Source: Hetaerina americana
Taxonomy: Eukaryota; Arthropoda; Insecta; Odonata; Calopterygidae
Assembly (NCBI GenBank): GCA_022747635.1
Contig: JAKTNV010000010.1
Coordinates: forward strand, 42,494,527-42,558,526
Length of the DNA: 64,000 nt
Reading direction: 5' to 3'
Below are positions 11,483-22,930 of this stretch, piece after piece; position 1 is the stretch's first letter, and each line of letters begins with the position of its first letter. Under the pieces are notes generated by a model that ran no database searches, was not told the DNA's origin, and saw only the letters and a list, made by a program, of their open reading frames with translations. The translations under genes were made by a program, and so were the position numbers.

Positions 11483-11936
11483 TTCTACTTAAATGCATGC
11501 TCCTCCACTAACCTTATGTGTTTTGTTATAATAACCCATTCTTTCCGCATGACATCATTCGTGTTCTGTTCATCTGTTTTTAAGTTTCCCTTTCAGTCCC
11601 TCTTCCCTCCCGGCGGGGGGAAATTCCTGCTACCTGCAACGTTGGGTCGAATTCCCTTCCTTTTACTGTCTCTTTGGGGGGTAGAGTGTTTTGTGGTGCA
11701 TTTTCATGTGGTAGTGATGTTTCACATTCTTGCTTGTTGTGTCCTGGCTTGCGTGTTTTAGGATGGCTTTGGTGCTGTATCCTGGGGTGCAGTTTTTTGT
11801 TGTTTTGCGGTGTATGTGTTTGCATGAGTATTGGATGGAGGGAGTTTTGCATGAGTGTGTGCGCTGCTGGGGTGTAATTTTCCGTGTTGTTTTTTGCATG
11901 TGGTATTTTTCGTTTTTACGGTTGGTGACCTAACAC

Positions 11937-11994
11937 CCCCCGCCACACGCCCTTGCGGCGGCTTGCGGGGTATTATGTAGATGTAGATGTAGAT
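11937..11994 (+). other. LINE 3' hairpin and (TGTAGA)n tail
   Basis: CCCCGC and GCGGGG close a GC-rich stem-loop whose middle reads CACACGCCCTTGCGGCGGCT. A short A/T segment and then three TGTAGA-type repeats follow. In CR1-like LINEs a 3' stem-loop plus microsatellite tail is the part recognised by the element's reverse transcriptase. The same hairpin recurs at four other sites in the window. Confidence 0.8.
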
Positions 11995-11995
11995 T

Positions 11996-14399
11996 ACTTC
12001 TAATATTAGGCTTGTTCCAGGTGATTACTTTGAAGAAGTCCTTAAGAGATTACCAAGTGCGGAGTGACTGAAGGTTTTCAAGTGAAGCACAAATAGATTT
12101 ATTTGAAAACAGCGTAAGTTAAGGCACGAGTAATTACTGGCCTATCTACGTAACATGCATTTTATTCGATTTGAAAAATGAACATGGTTTTCACAACAGT
12201 AGATCCTAGAAGACTCGACTAATCTATTTGTTTTTGATGTTCATTTTGGTTTCGAAAGAAATTAATTTTCCATGACAAGGATTTACTACGTTTTACATGG
12301 CTGTCCACGGAGAGTCACATAGCAATTTACTCATACATGTAATTTAGAAACCTGTTGGGCAGTTAATAATACGTAGCGATGAAATGGACAACATTTTAAG
12401 AGATCACCTTCAAAGGATCTTTATAGATGGCATTAAATCTAACACCATTTAATTCACTTATATATCCTTATTACAAATTATTGAAGAAGTGTCATTGATT
12501 GTCGTATTCCTTAAATTTGGAATATAACGATAGGCTTAAATTGATGGATCAGATATAATTGAAACACCTTAAGGAAAGGTGCAATTCCTTCGTCCCATTT
12601 CTCTTTTAAACTTAAAGCTCAGTGCGATCTAGGATATAATAAATTCCAATTTCAAGTTATTTCTATGTCTACCACATCATTATAGATGAATGGTTAAAAT
12701 TTGGAGAGGTTTTACAATAATAAATTAGTTTATGAATAATTTCAACAATTATAATATTTTAGAAAGTGCTGATTTTGATCAATTTATTCCCCTCTGGGGC
12801 TACGTTTCAACAGAGAAATCCAGGTAGACTGAGTTTAGGAAACGTGAAAGTACGTAACTCGATGATGCTTCCTACTCGTAAGAATTATTACTTTAAGATA
12901 TCTTCAAGTCGAAAAGCTGTTATGATGAATTTCTAAAGATATCCCAGATTATTATGAGTTCTTTTCTTACACAATTTGCAGTCGCCAGAAATAACAAGGT
13001 TGAACGTGAAAATTTGATGATTTTTTTCATATTTCTTGTCCATTAAATGCACTCGATAAAATATATATCTCTCTGAAAGTCCATTAGTATAGCTGTGTCC
13101 TAAGAGCCCGTGCCACGCTCTCTTGCGGCATCTGGGACGGATGAAGATGCATATTATCTTCCATAGGAAATTTTCCCGTTTGAGTAAACAAATTAGTCAA
13201 ATATGACTTAATGAAGGGGATCGGAACCGAGAAATCGTTCAAATATGGGTGCGAGAGGAAAAACCGAAGAGCCTTACTTCTGCGATCACGAGCTCGTCGT
13301 AATATGCATTCTCGCTGGGAATTATGTGAATGATCCGCTATAAATAAAATTCCCACTCGAGTAAACTAATTGGTGAGTCCAAGAATGATTTACCAAGGAG
13401 AGCAAACTGCCCCGTTCGTATGGTGGGGTTGGTAAAACTGGAGAACCCCACGTTTACGTTCACGAGCACATGGTGGCATGCACTTTCCCTTTAAACGAAG
13501 ACTATACACTTTTTTAAAAACTTGCTTCTTACCTATCGTCAGTGAATTTTATTTAAAAATTAATGCACTCAATTATTAATGCAAGACAATATCTAATGTC
13601 CTATTATCAAAGTAAGTTATTTTATATAGTTCTGTTTTAAAATCACTGCCATCACTTATTCTACCGTTATTTTTTTAACTCCTCGATACATGTAGTACTT
13701 TTTACGAAAGAGTCAACCAGACTATAAAAGATTTTGGTTCTTATTTTCTCTGAAGGATAATTTTAGGTCAGGCGAATTCTCGAGATGTTTCAGAGGCAAG
13801 CCAAGAATAAGGGATACGTCATTGAATACGTTGAGAAAATTAGGGAGATGAAAGGAGGAAGCGGAGGAAAGACGTCATGGGAAGAGGGAGGGGAGAGGTA
13901 AAACGTGGGCGTCAACGAATTAAGGCCTCAGAGGTAAGGTTTTACGATTGTTTAATTATATGCCTGAAAGTACTGGAATTGCTAATCTGATTTTAAAAAC
14001 GTGAATGGTGTGGCAGATAATAGCTCTCTCAAGCACTGTGGATGATGTTCGACAGTTAACGGTCCATAAATATTGACGAACAATTTATTCTGCTCTCGCA
14101 ATTCATGAGTCGAATAGACTGGAGGAAGGTGCATTTAGTCCTTCGTTGTGATAGTAATATTTATTGAGTTTTGGTTGGTCTTTATAAAGGCATAGCGGGA
14201 GAAATGCAGATGAAAACACTTGGAAGGATGTGGCAAAACTAATCTCGTTCCCGCTAGGATTCGCAATATTCCCGGCAAAATGGAGACATTAAACTGTAAT
14301 CTTTGTTTTTCTTGTAAATTGCATCATAAAATGCCTTTTTTATAAAACAATTACCATATTTAATGAATCTTATGTTCCTTTTAATTCAAATAACCTTCG
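11996..14399. other. No gene recognised
   Basis: AT-rich DNA. The ORF at 13084-13356 (minus) has no recognisable domain. Confidence 0.45.
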
Positions 14400-14910
14400 T
14401 AGATACCAACATAGCGTAATGAAAAGAGTAAAGAGTCGAGGCAATAAAATTGAAAAGAATGAAGACCAGAAGTTGCGTTATAATGGCGCGCATGGAATTA
14501 TTCGCAAAGCATGGAAGCATATCCATGCAGGGAAGTAATTTAGAAACTGTCTTGAAATAAATCTAGACATCGGTGAACCCAGGAGTAAGGCAAGGATGTA
14601 CACTTCTATTCAGTACTTTCAATTTTTTTAGACTTTCATGAATAAGATAAAAAGGTTAGTTAGTATCCCTATTAAAATATCAGAATTTCTTGTCTTTCTT
14701 GCGGAAAAACTTAAGTGGTAGAATGAGAGAAAACGGTAGGATACAAGAATCTCAGATAAAATGCTTGACCGCCTTGAAGAATAAAAAAATGGGAATACGT
14801 ATAAAGATGGAAAAAGGTAAAATCCAGGTAAGAGTCTGTGAATCAAAGACAAGGTCGAAGTACATATTCCAATTATATTGTAATTTTATTGAGTATAGAA
14901 ACTTTTTCAT
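14400..14910 (+). pseudogene. Probable LINE reverse transcriptase remnant
   Basis: At 14572-14635 the plus strand translates as SVNPGVRQGCTLLFSTFNFF, which resembles the GVRQGCxLSPLLFN motif of LINE reverse transcriptases. The neighbouring sequence is too decayed to assign further and no element ends are visible. Confidence 0.4.
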
Positions 14911-15239
14911 GCTTTAGACATTATATTCAGAAATTCATAGAAATGAATAGATGGATGACCTGGAAGTTCTGCAGTATTATTGAGTGCATATTTTGGAATG
15001 AGAAATTTGACGAAGTAACCATAATTTTCTAATATTTCACTATTGAACTCTCATAATTATTTTTTCCTTTTTCAGTGCCGTGAGCATTAGTCTAATTATT
15101 AAATTTTGAGTTCATGAGTTGGATCAAGGTTTTGCAACGAAGTATTGTTCCATCATGTTTCGATTACTAGAAACATCATTTTTATTGAAGCACAAACCCA
15201 ACAAAGAATTTTAATCTGCTAAAATATAATTTAGTACCC

Positions 15240-16290
15240 TACCCATTGACTACAACCTTGAGGTTGAAGGTCTTGTACCTCTAAATGACCCCTAGAGCTG
15301 TACAGATGGGACAATTACTCCTCGTAAGGTAGCCCATGCCAATGAGGTCGTAAGGTAGGAGCCAGAAGTGTGGTAGGCAGTGGAAAGTCAGAGAGGCAGT
15401 CTTTGAGTCATGGTGTCACGATAAATTTACTATTGAGTAGAGTGAGGGGAAACAACCTTAATAAATTAAACCACGGACCGATGATGGGCATAGATCTGAG
15501 ACTCAGTCCTGGCAACTACGGGACCCGGCCCTATCAGCCGTGTGTCATACCCGACAGAGGGAGAGACGAAGCATCCGAATCGTCAACACATGAAATCCTT
15601 GCAGAGTGGGATCGATAGCAGCTGCATCGAAGAAGGAACAGAATGGGGCCTAGCCAGTTAAAATAGTGGCTTGGAGTGTTAGAACGATGTTAAGGACTGA
15701 AAAATTTGGAAATGTGCAACTGGAGATGGAAGGTAGAAATATAGTTATAATTTCAACAACTAATCAGACATATAATAAATTGGTTTCGGTTCAGGAAGAG
15801 GAGAGGCATGAGTGATACCATAGCAGTAATGAGGTCACTACTAGGGAGGAACAGAGAATAAAATCAGGATCTATTTGCTTGTTTTGTAGATTTCGAAAAA
15901 TCGTTTGATAGAGTAAATCAGGTGAAATTGATAAATGTATTGCAGAAAATAGGAGTGAATTGGCGTGACAGGAAACTTATCCGCACCTTTGCATGCCACA
16001 GATTACTCAGGTGCGAGTGACGGATGGGGAATGTTAGGAAGATGAGTAAGACAGAGCCATTATCATCTGTACAATTTATATGTGATGAAAATGGTGAAAG
16101 AGGCATGGACAGTGGCATGAAGTAAGGATATTCAGAAAAGATAGGGAAAATTGTAATATGGATCGTTGTTTTGTACTGCGCGGAAACTTCGTAATTGAAG
16201 TAATATGATAAACGCAGATTGGAAGTTTTTAGATATGGTTAGGACAAGAATGGTGACTATTGTGGTGGAGGAGAGAGAATTATTGGCAAA
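15240..16290 (+). mobile_element. Decayed, internally deleted LINE (family 2)
   Basis: The first part (15245-15620) matches the 5' region of the copy at 20455-21960: CTACAACCTTGA near the start, CCCCTAGAGCTGT, then CCTGGCAACTACGGGACCCG and the translated block SPGNYGTRPYQ. A short stretch aligns with the start of the endonuclease (around 15660, SVRTMLRTEKF-like). The sequence then jumps at about 15780 to the reverse transcriptase, with FACFVDFEKSFDRVN (around 15880) and KIGVNWRDRKLIR. Most of the endonuclease and the later RT motifs are lost, and stops and frameshifts are frequent. This is a dead copy of a LINE with separate 5' UTR, endonuclease and GVRQGC-type RT. Confidence 0.75.
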
Positions 16291-19089
16291 TAATAAATTA
16301 AAGTGTTTCTTATATAAATGATTCCAGGTGAAGTCAAATAATCAAACGGTGGCAATGGTTTTAAAATGGGTCACATGCACTTCGGTATCAAATTTTGAAT
16401 AGCTTCTCTACACATTCGAAACTATCTGTTAACAAAGAGAACAATTATTGGTAGATAAAATAATAGCTATACGGCTATTCTCGCTATTCATCACTAAAAT
16501 TTTTATTGCAGTTAATTTTGAATTCTTATCGTCCCCGGGAAACAACATTTTAACATGTCGGTTGTGCAGTTGATGTCTCGAGTCTTGTTTTCATATCCTC
16601 ACCTACCGTTGTACTACAGGAAGAGCAATACGTTTTATCATCATCAAAAAGAGACCTGCCTTTAAAATATACTGGAAATTCTATCTCTAATTTAATCTTA
16701 CCCTCTTGAGTAACTCCCAGCCTAGTTTCCATTATAATCTAGATGCGTTACTAAGTGAATATGATAGCTAATACAAATGTAGCTCCTCTTTGCAGCACAC
16801 ATTATATTTTTGCAATCAAGCTGACTTAGTTAGGAAAACGTGTACCAGAAGTATATTCTAGCTATGACCTAATTGTGGAAGAGAGCATCGCTCTTTTACT
16901 ATCTCATATTGTAATATATTTATAGTCTAATTGACTTTCAGTATTTTTGATGCAGCCTGTATCCACTCAAAAACCATTTAATCCTATATTATACTAATGT
17001 TAAAATGTCTGTTGAATGAGGTAAGAATTTTAGCGATGACCACTTTTTTTCTTTTATGCAAAAAACCAATTAAAGTAATGCTCTCCTCCGCAAATTCTCT
17101 ACACATGCTCACTATTGCACAAATAATTTTCTCATTTAGTAGGTTTTGACGAATATTTTTAGTCTCTCACTCACCTATGGTGTACTTTTAAGTGAGCTAT
17201 ATTGTTCTCAAATTTCCATTTGCAACTAACGGAATGACATGCTCTGAAGAGGTTCTGCCGAGGAGTCAAAAAGCATCACCGCTCCAACAGCGTTCTGGCG
17301 ACTAAACAGGAGCTATCTGTCTAAGTTGTCATTTTCCAAAAATAGTGAGGGATGAGCGTGTCGACAAACACGTGGGCGTATGTTAAATGAGAAAATCACG
17401 TCCGTTCAGACTTAGTGGGTCTCTACCTTAGTGTAGAAAGACACTTGAGTATTTGCACTAAAGAGCTTCTTTCATTGATAAATCCGGCAATAGCCGGATA
17501 AAGCAGGTCTGGATTTTAGACCGAGCGGTTCGATGTGGTAGTGCCTTTCTACTGCTTTGAAAACTCTGGGCACCTGTTTCTTCACTCGAAAACCGACCAC
17601 TCTTCGGGCGTAAACTCAAGAGCTATTGAACCCCTTGACAATGCTATATGGGAAAGTGGCAAATGGGTTTTTCTACAGGCAGTCTGCTAATTGGAAATAT
17701 TTTTGTTTTGGTCTTCGAAAACAATTGCAAACAGTCATGTACTTTTGGACACCTTTTGCCCTGCATTCTTGTATTGTTCATTTTTAGACAATTTTTTCAT
17801 TTCAAACTGTCAAAAATACCGTTTTTACCACCTCTATACGCTGCTTACCCTAAATATTTTATCATGGGTTTCAACACTCAATGTCAAATCAACACTCAAG
17901 TCTTTAGATAAATTTTCATTCCTCGTTTTTTACAATTTATTGCATATGATATGTTAACTTCACATTTCATGACACAAGAGAATCTATTTCAATCAATTTT
18001 ATTTCTATTTTATTGCCTAGAAAATATAAACTAACTAAATACATTAATTATGCGTAACATATAGCCTTGAAATGATGTTTTGAATGCGTCTTCGGACTAA
18101 CGAATCTTGATTGAGTGAATGGAATTTAAGTTCACATTTCATTGACATGTTAAACAGTTACATATGATTCCCTCTTGATTCTCCTCTCTTAGTCAAAGCT
18201 CCCTTTCCGAGCGATATTTTTCGTACATAGTGAATATTACTTTTTTTTATCGGAACGCCATAGAAAAATCTCCAGTTACAAATCAAATCGGCACATTAGT
18301 GAATGGGGCTAATAAGCTCCCTGGATTTGGAGGACTTGGCTGAATTACGATAGAGAAAGGAAATTACTTTATTTCATAGAATTTTCTAAAAAAATGATTT
18401 TTGCTTCCATACATTTATATTTATTCACGCTTCTTGTTTTCATATTCTTCTTTGAAATTAGTGGCTTCTGGGGTTTCATTTAAGAATCGGGACCGAGGGA
18501 AGTCCTGCTCAAGAGTCGAAAAGGATTCTCTTGTATCGGAAATGTTATGATCCCAATAATTTTTGTTTATCAGCTTTTTCCACCATCGCAAATACTTAGA
18601 AATTTTCTAAAAATCTGGATGGAAGCAAACAGCAATTAAAAGGGTTGTTACTGTTATTTATTAAGTTTTATCCAAAAAACAGGGTGATTGCATCGGATGG
18701 ACAAAATAGAGATAAACGAAGCAAATATTTAACAGTACATTTTTAAATAATAGAAATTATTATTGTGTATTGGTGTATTCTAATGGTGAAGAGCGAAAAT
18801 TGTAGAAAAGGTACAGGTCGTACGGACGGAATATGATAACATTCGTTCGAAAAACCAGATTGGGTTTAAATCATTCAGTACAACTTTTTGAGGAAGAATA
18901 ATTTGTTACAGGGGTGAAGAGGGAGTAGCCTCAATCTTATCAAGCTTTGCACCATTAAAAATGTCTCCAACAATTGAATAAATTTCACTAAAATTCCGAA
19001 AATATTTCGGAAAATATTAAAGGAGAAATATTTTCATTCACCTCATAATTAATTTATTAAACAGGGCACGGGTAGTTATTTTGTCGTGG
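16291..19089. other. No gene recognised
   Basis: AT-rich DNA with only short ORFs. A small inverted repeat, AATCCGGCAATAGCCGGATA, lies near 17480. I see no recognisable gene or element. Confidence 0.45.
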
Positions 19090-19400
19090 TTCTGATTAAT
19101 GGATGGAAAACTCAATCCCTTTGGAGTCGGATTCCAGGCAGCGTGAAGGTAGGAATGCCAGACTGAGAGAGCCATGCTGCTGTGGGAGGCTGTGCGGAAG
19201 GTGGGTGGTTGGTGGGGTGAGGACGAGGGAAAGAGCTAGGTGAAGAGCGGGGATGGCGGGGTGAAGAGTGACGAGGGGGTGCGGGAGTGGCGGAGGATGA
19301 GGGCAGTGTTCGGAATCCGGCCTCACCGTGTCTGCAACTACCCCCTGCGGTTGTCCACAAGAGGGGTTGTAAGGAACACAACTCCCTTATTCCCTATCTC
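19090..19400. other. GC-rich purine island
   Basis: The plus strand is G-rich (GGTGGGTGGTTGGTGGGGTG, then GGCGGGGTGAAGAG). The minus-strand proline/histidine-rich ORFs 19096-19326 and 19112-19381 are by-products of base composition. There is no coding evidence. Confidence 0.4.
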
Positions 19401-19985
19401 AATAAATCTGCGAATTGAAATGTCATAAAACTTCTCCTTGCCCTTCTTCTCTCCCGTGCATCCCCCGTACGCACGCATCTTGTTATCTTCCCCGACCACT
19501 CGTATTTTCTGCCATAACCCTCACACCGATTATCTTATTCTATTTCCGACTGTTTCTCCATTCCTCATTTTTTTTCATTCTGTTGTTTTTTGATCGATTT
19601 TTGCACATTTCATTCACATTTTCGTATGTATTTTAATCCCGCGATTCGAAAATGGGATTAAAATTTATTAGCAACATTAATTTTAGTTCTCTATTTTTAA
19701 AATTAATATAAGTAAATATTTACTATAGAACTATATAACTCATTATTAAACCCTTACTTTTACGCCACAACCTATGCATCGTTTTGCAGCAAAGTATAGT
19801 AGATTTTCTCATATTTGGAACTACAGCGGGCACGAACCAGCTTTAAAGTAAGCAAAAGATCCGCTAGTCCGATGACACATTCAAAACATCATTTCGGGAC
19901 TATATGTTACGTATAATTAATTTATTGTATTGTATTTGAAGGACAAATTTAAGAAATTTTAATCTTTCGGCCTTCTTCTTTAGAC

Positions 19986-20117
19986 CTTCAGGTAAGACTG
20001 GAAACCTTACCTGAAGATTGCCTGAGAGACGGCAGAAACCTTAAACTTTCTTAAATGTGAATCAATGCCCTTTAACGTGATTTCTATTTATATTTTTACG
20101 TTCTAATGAGCCGTCCA

Positions 20118-20125
<8 letters not shown>
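19986..20125 (+). repeat. (TA)n-associated repeat unit with hammerhead-like core, copy 2
   Basis: An 11-bp inverted repeat, CTTCAGGTAAG...CTTACCTGAAG (19986-20016), runs into CTGAAGATTGCC...GGCAGAAAC (20011-20039), again a CUGANGA-stem-GAAA arrangement with one extra base before the stem. The unit continues through AATGCCCTTTAACGTGATTT to GAGCCGTCCAAATATTATAT at 20108-20127, where the GCCGTCCAAATATTATAT core is shared with the copies at 35311-35454 and, more loosely, 4017-4115. A (TA)n tract follows immediately. Confidence 0.5.

Positions 20126-20167
<42 letters not shown>
20121..20167. repeat. (TA)n microsatellite
   Basis: A continuous TA tract between the repeat unit at 19986-20125 and the perfect hairpin that starts at 20168. 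Confidence 0.95.
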
Positions 20168-20173
<6 letters not shown>

Positions 20174-20369
20174 CAGATGTAGATTTTTAGAATATAGAGA
20201 CACAAAGAAAGGACACTCACAATTTGTTATTTTACGTTTCGACAGCACGGCTGTCGTCTTCAGAATTCTGATTCTGAAGACGACAGCCGTGCTGTCGAAA
20301 CGTAAAATAACAAATTGTGAGTGTCCTTTCTTTGTGTCTCTATATTCTAAAAATCTACATCTGTGTTTT
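20168..20369. repeat. Perfect 99-bp inverted repeat (hairpin) with hammerhead-like core
   Basis: The left arm 20168-20266 and right arm 20271-20369 are exact reverse complements, separated only by TCTG. Each arm carries CTGAAGACGACAGCC...GTGCTGTCGAAACG (right arm 20274-20302), in which CTGAAGA and GAAAC flank a GACAG/CTGTC stem. This resembles a hammerhead core with an extra C. Next to it the sequence TTGTGAGTGTCCTTTCTTTG matches the GTGAGTGTCC part of the copy at 35311-35454. TA tracts lie on both sides (20121-20167 and about 20415-20435). The minus ORF 20096-20596 and plus ORF 20106-20453 are mirror products of the palindrome and TA repeat, not genes. Confidence 0.95.
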
Positions 20370-20454
20370 TTATATATTTGTGTGTCGCCGAAGAGCGTTC
20401 CATTTCGAAGATATTTTATATATATATATATATACTCGTATAACCTCTCATGAA

Positions 20455-21960
20455 CTACAACCTTGACGTGGTGGAAGGGCTTGCGCGTTCCGATAACCCC
20501 TAGAACTGTGCTTGCGGGAGCATTGATAATTGCTCCTGGTAGGGTCACCCATGCTAGATAGGTCGAAGCTTTGCAGCCAGACGAAAGGTAGCCCACGCAG
20601 CGTCTGCTCCTTAGTGAGGTGGCTGCAATGGCATCGGGGTTGACATTGAGTGATGGCGCGACGTTAAAAACACTATTGAAGAAGAAAACGGGTAACCATT
20701 TTAATTATTAATCCTAAGAAAAATATGATGGACAGTATAGAGAAAATTAGCCCTGGAAACTACGGGACTCGGCCCCATCAGCTGAGTGTCGTGCCCGGCA
20801 GCGGGAGAGGCAAGGATTCCGCGGTCGTCATCCCACGAAACCCTTGCAAGGGAAAATCGGCAGCAGCAGGACAGAAGACGCAGAAGAAGAAGACCAAATT
20901 AGTTAAAATAGGAACTGGGAATGTTAGGTCAATGTTGAGGACAGGAAAATTGGAGAATATTAAGCGAGAGATGGAAAGGGGAAAATAGATATTTTAGATC
21001 TATGAGAGGTGAGATGGAAGGATCGCGGGGATTACTGGAGTGATAATTATAGAATAATATACAGCGGCGGGGACGAGAGCCAACGAGGGGTTGCCATAAT
21101 ATTAAATAAAGAGGTAGGAAGAAGCGTAGTCAAAATAGAATAGGCAACGGATAATATATTACTGGTAGAGATAAAAGCAGAACCGACGAACTTGGTCATT
21201 GTTCAGGTACACATGCCACGGAGCAACCATAAAGAGAAAGAGGTCGATAGGATATACGATCAGTTAGAGGACATCATCGCGTGTATTGCTGCAGCGAACC
21301 ATTTGATAGTAATGGGGGGTTGGAATGTGGCGGTAGGCAAAGGAAGAATGGTGATGACGTGGGCGACTACGGTTTAGGCACGAGGAATGACCGCGGGGAG
21401 AAAGCAATTGAATTCTGCAGGAGACAGGGTTTAGTCATCCCCAATATATGGTTTAGACACCACAAAAAGCGTATAAAACATGGAAAATGCCAGGTGGCTC
21501 AGAAAGATATCGGTTAGATTATATTATATTTAGGCACAAATTTAGGAACAACGTGATCAATTCGTACAGTTTCCCGGGAGTGGATGCGGACTCTGATGAG
21601 AATTTGGTACTCATGAAACGTAGCGTCCGATTAAAAAATATAAGACAATGGCGGCGGGTCAGGGAATACAATTTAGGAGCATAACTGAAATGACAAGGAA
21701 GAAGTATCAGCAAGCTGTGGAGAAAATCATGGGAGACGGAAATGAACTAAGTACTATCGATGAAAAATGGAATTATATCAAAAAAGGGATATCGAACGCT
21801 GCAAAAGAAACTAAATAACCTGTTATTAGGAAAATGTTAAGGAAAAAATTAATCATGGATGAGATGATTAAAGAGATAGATATGTGAAGGATAAATAAAT
21901 TGAGACGGATAGCAAATATAGAAAAATAAGTGAGGTGGAAATATCTATATTCCTTATTTT
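20455..21960 (+). mobile_element. Decayed LINE (family 2), 5' UTR and endonuclease part
   Basis: The copy begins near CTACAACCTTGACGTGGTGG and has a 5' leader of about 280 bp. Coding remnants start at about 20725 (SPGNYGTRPHQ). The APE-type endonuclease follows in pieces across frames: KIGTGNVRSMLRTGKLENIK near 20900-20970, IVQVHMPRSNHKEKEVDRIY near 21200-21260, then the block corresponding to GDWN (here MGGWNVAVGK, with D changed to G), GTRNDRGEKAIEFCRRQGLV near 21385, and RLDYIIF near 21515. The linker ends near 21950 before any reverse transcriptase. Frameshifts, stops and loss of the active-site aspartate show it is dead. The family also occurs at 15240-16290 and, as the 3' half, at 51740-52677. 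Confidence 0.8.
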
Positions 21961-22389
21961 CAGAGTGTTTTAGGCGTTAGACATAAACGCTAAATTTATG
22001 AAAACATTGCAGCAAATGTGAGTAGAAAATAGTGACAAATTAGAAACGTGCATTGCGAATCATAAACATTGAATGCACAACTAAGTATGAGAGTTGAAGA
22101 ATCCTAATGTCCAATGATAGTTTGGGATAAAGACCCGCACATCCCGTGTTTAAAAAATCTTCATCTACCAAATACCCTGGAAGCATCTAGAAAAGCATGT
22201 GGCACGGGGTGTATTCATTGCATTTATTGCTTGATTCTTTGAATTGCGGAAATCGGAGCGTTAGCTCGCTTCGTTTGATACGTATCATAATCAGCCATAT
22301 TGAAATAGCACTTTTTTCTTTTAAGGGTTGAAGTTATTTTCTATACCGAAGGAGAATTTTGCATGTACAGCTTTATGATCACTAGTCCC
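21961..22389. other. No gene recognised
   Basis: AT-rich spacer between two LINE fragments; nothing identified. Confidence 0.45.
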
Positions 22390-22930
22390 CTCTACGTTAA
22401 CTACATTCAAAGCCTGCTAAAGCATGTATGTTGCTAAAATATCGTGATTTGCCCCTAGTTGGCGATATGACTAATTGATACAGGAAGTTATTAGCCAATA
22501 TTTCCAAAAGTGATTCGCAGGTTTCTTTGCCTTTTCCGCTCTTTTCGAAATTGCAAACTCCCCAATCTACCAAGGGAAGATTGAAATCTCCAGCGATTAT
22601 CACATTAAGAGTATTGCATCCCGATATGATTCTCTGCGTCTGCTTTTCTACGTACCTGCAATGCAAAGATTTGATATGCTTTAAGAGGTCTATGATAAGT
22701 GTAAAAATTGAGTCTTTTTGACTGTCTTTTCGATGTAGCACCAAATGATGGATGCTATTTCGCCATGATGAAATGTCTCAGATCTCCAGAGTTGCGAGTG
22801 TTTAGCAGCATTAAACACACCACCTCCTATTTTATCATCCCCAGCGTTCCTAATAAATGAGAAAGATTTCGGGAATATTTCGTAGTCCGCATTTTCTTTC
22901 GATAAACATCATTTAGGTCCTATAACATAG
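22390..22930 (-). pseudogene. CR1-like LINE endonuclease fragment
   Basis: On the minus strand the frame from 22744 to 22397 contains NVIIAGDFNLPLVDWGVCNF and LANNFLYQLVISPTRGKS, the typical GDFNLPxxDW block of APE-type endonucleases in CR1-like LINEs, which nick the target DNA. Upstream in another frame are ENADYEIFPKSFSFIRN and GDDKIGGGVFNA, matching the earlier EIFPxxFxxxRxDR...GGGV part of the same domain. The segment is frame-disrupted, lacks the reverse transcriptase and has no 3' end. It could be the missing upstream region of the CR1 family seen at 9500, but overlap cannot be tested because the other copies lack this part. Confidence 0.75.

Larger units (their letters stand above)
9500..11995 (+). 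mobile_element. CR1-like LINE, 5'-truncated
   Basis: This is a non-LTR retrotransposon copy. The 5' part of ORF2 (endonuclease) and all of ORF1 are missing; an in-frame stop lies just upstream of the first ATG at 9521. The rest is well preserved: linker, reverse transcriptase, C-terminal region, a 3' UTR of about 450 bp, a GC-rich hairpin at 11937-11970 and a tail of TGTAGA units ending near 11994. Loss of the 5' end is typical of incomplete target-primed reverse transcription. The same 3' end occurs at 29265-29325, 29590, 30512 and 44500-44580, so the family is abundant. Placement in CR1/Rex-like LINEs is from motif style (PIFKSGDREDPGNYRPISLT) and is tentative. Confidence 0.9.

Noticed and set aside
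20096..20596. 166-codon minus ORF and its 115-codon plus mirror
   Set aside because: Products of a perfect palindrome and TA repeats; the two proteins share identical stretches because the DNA is self-complementary.
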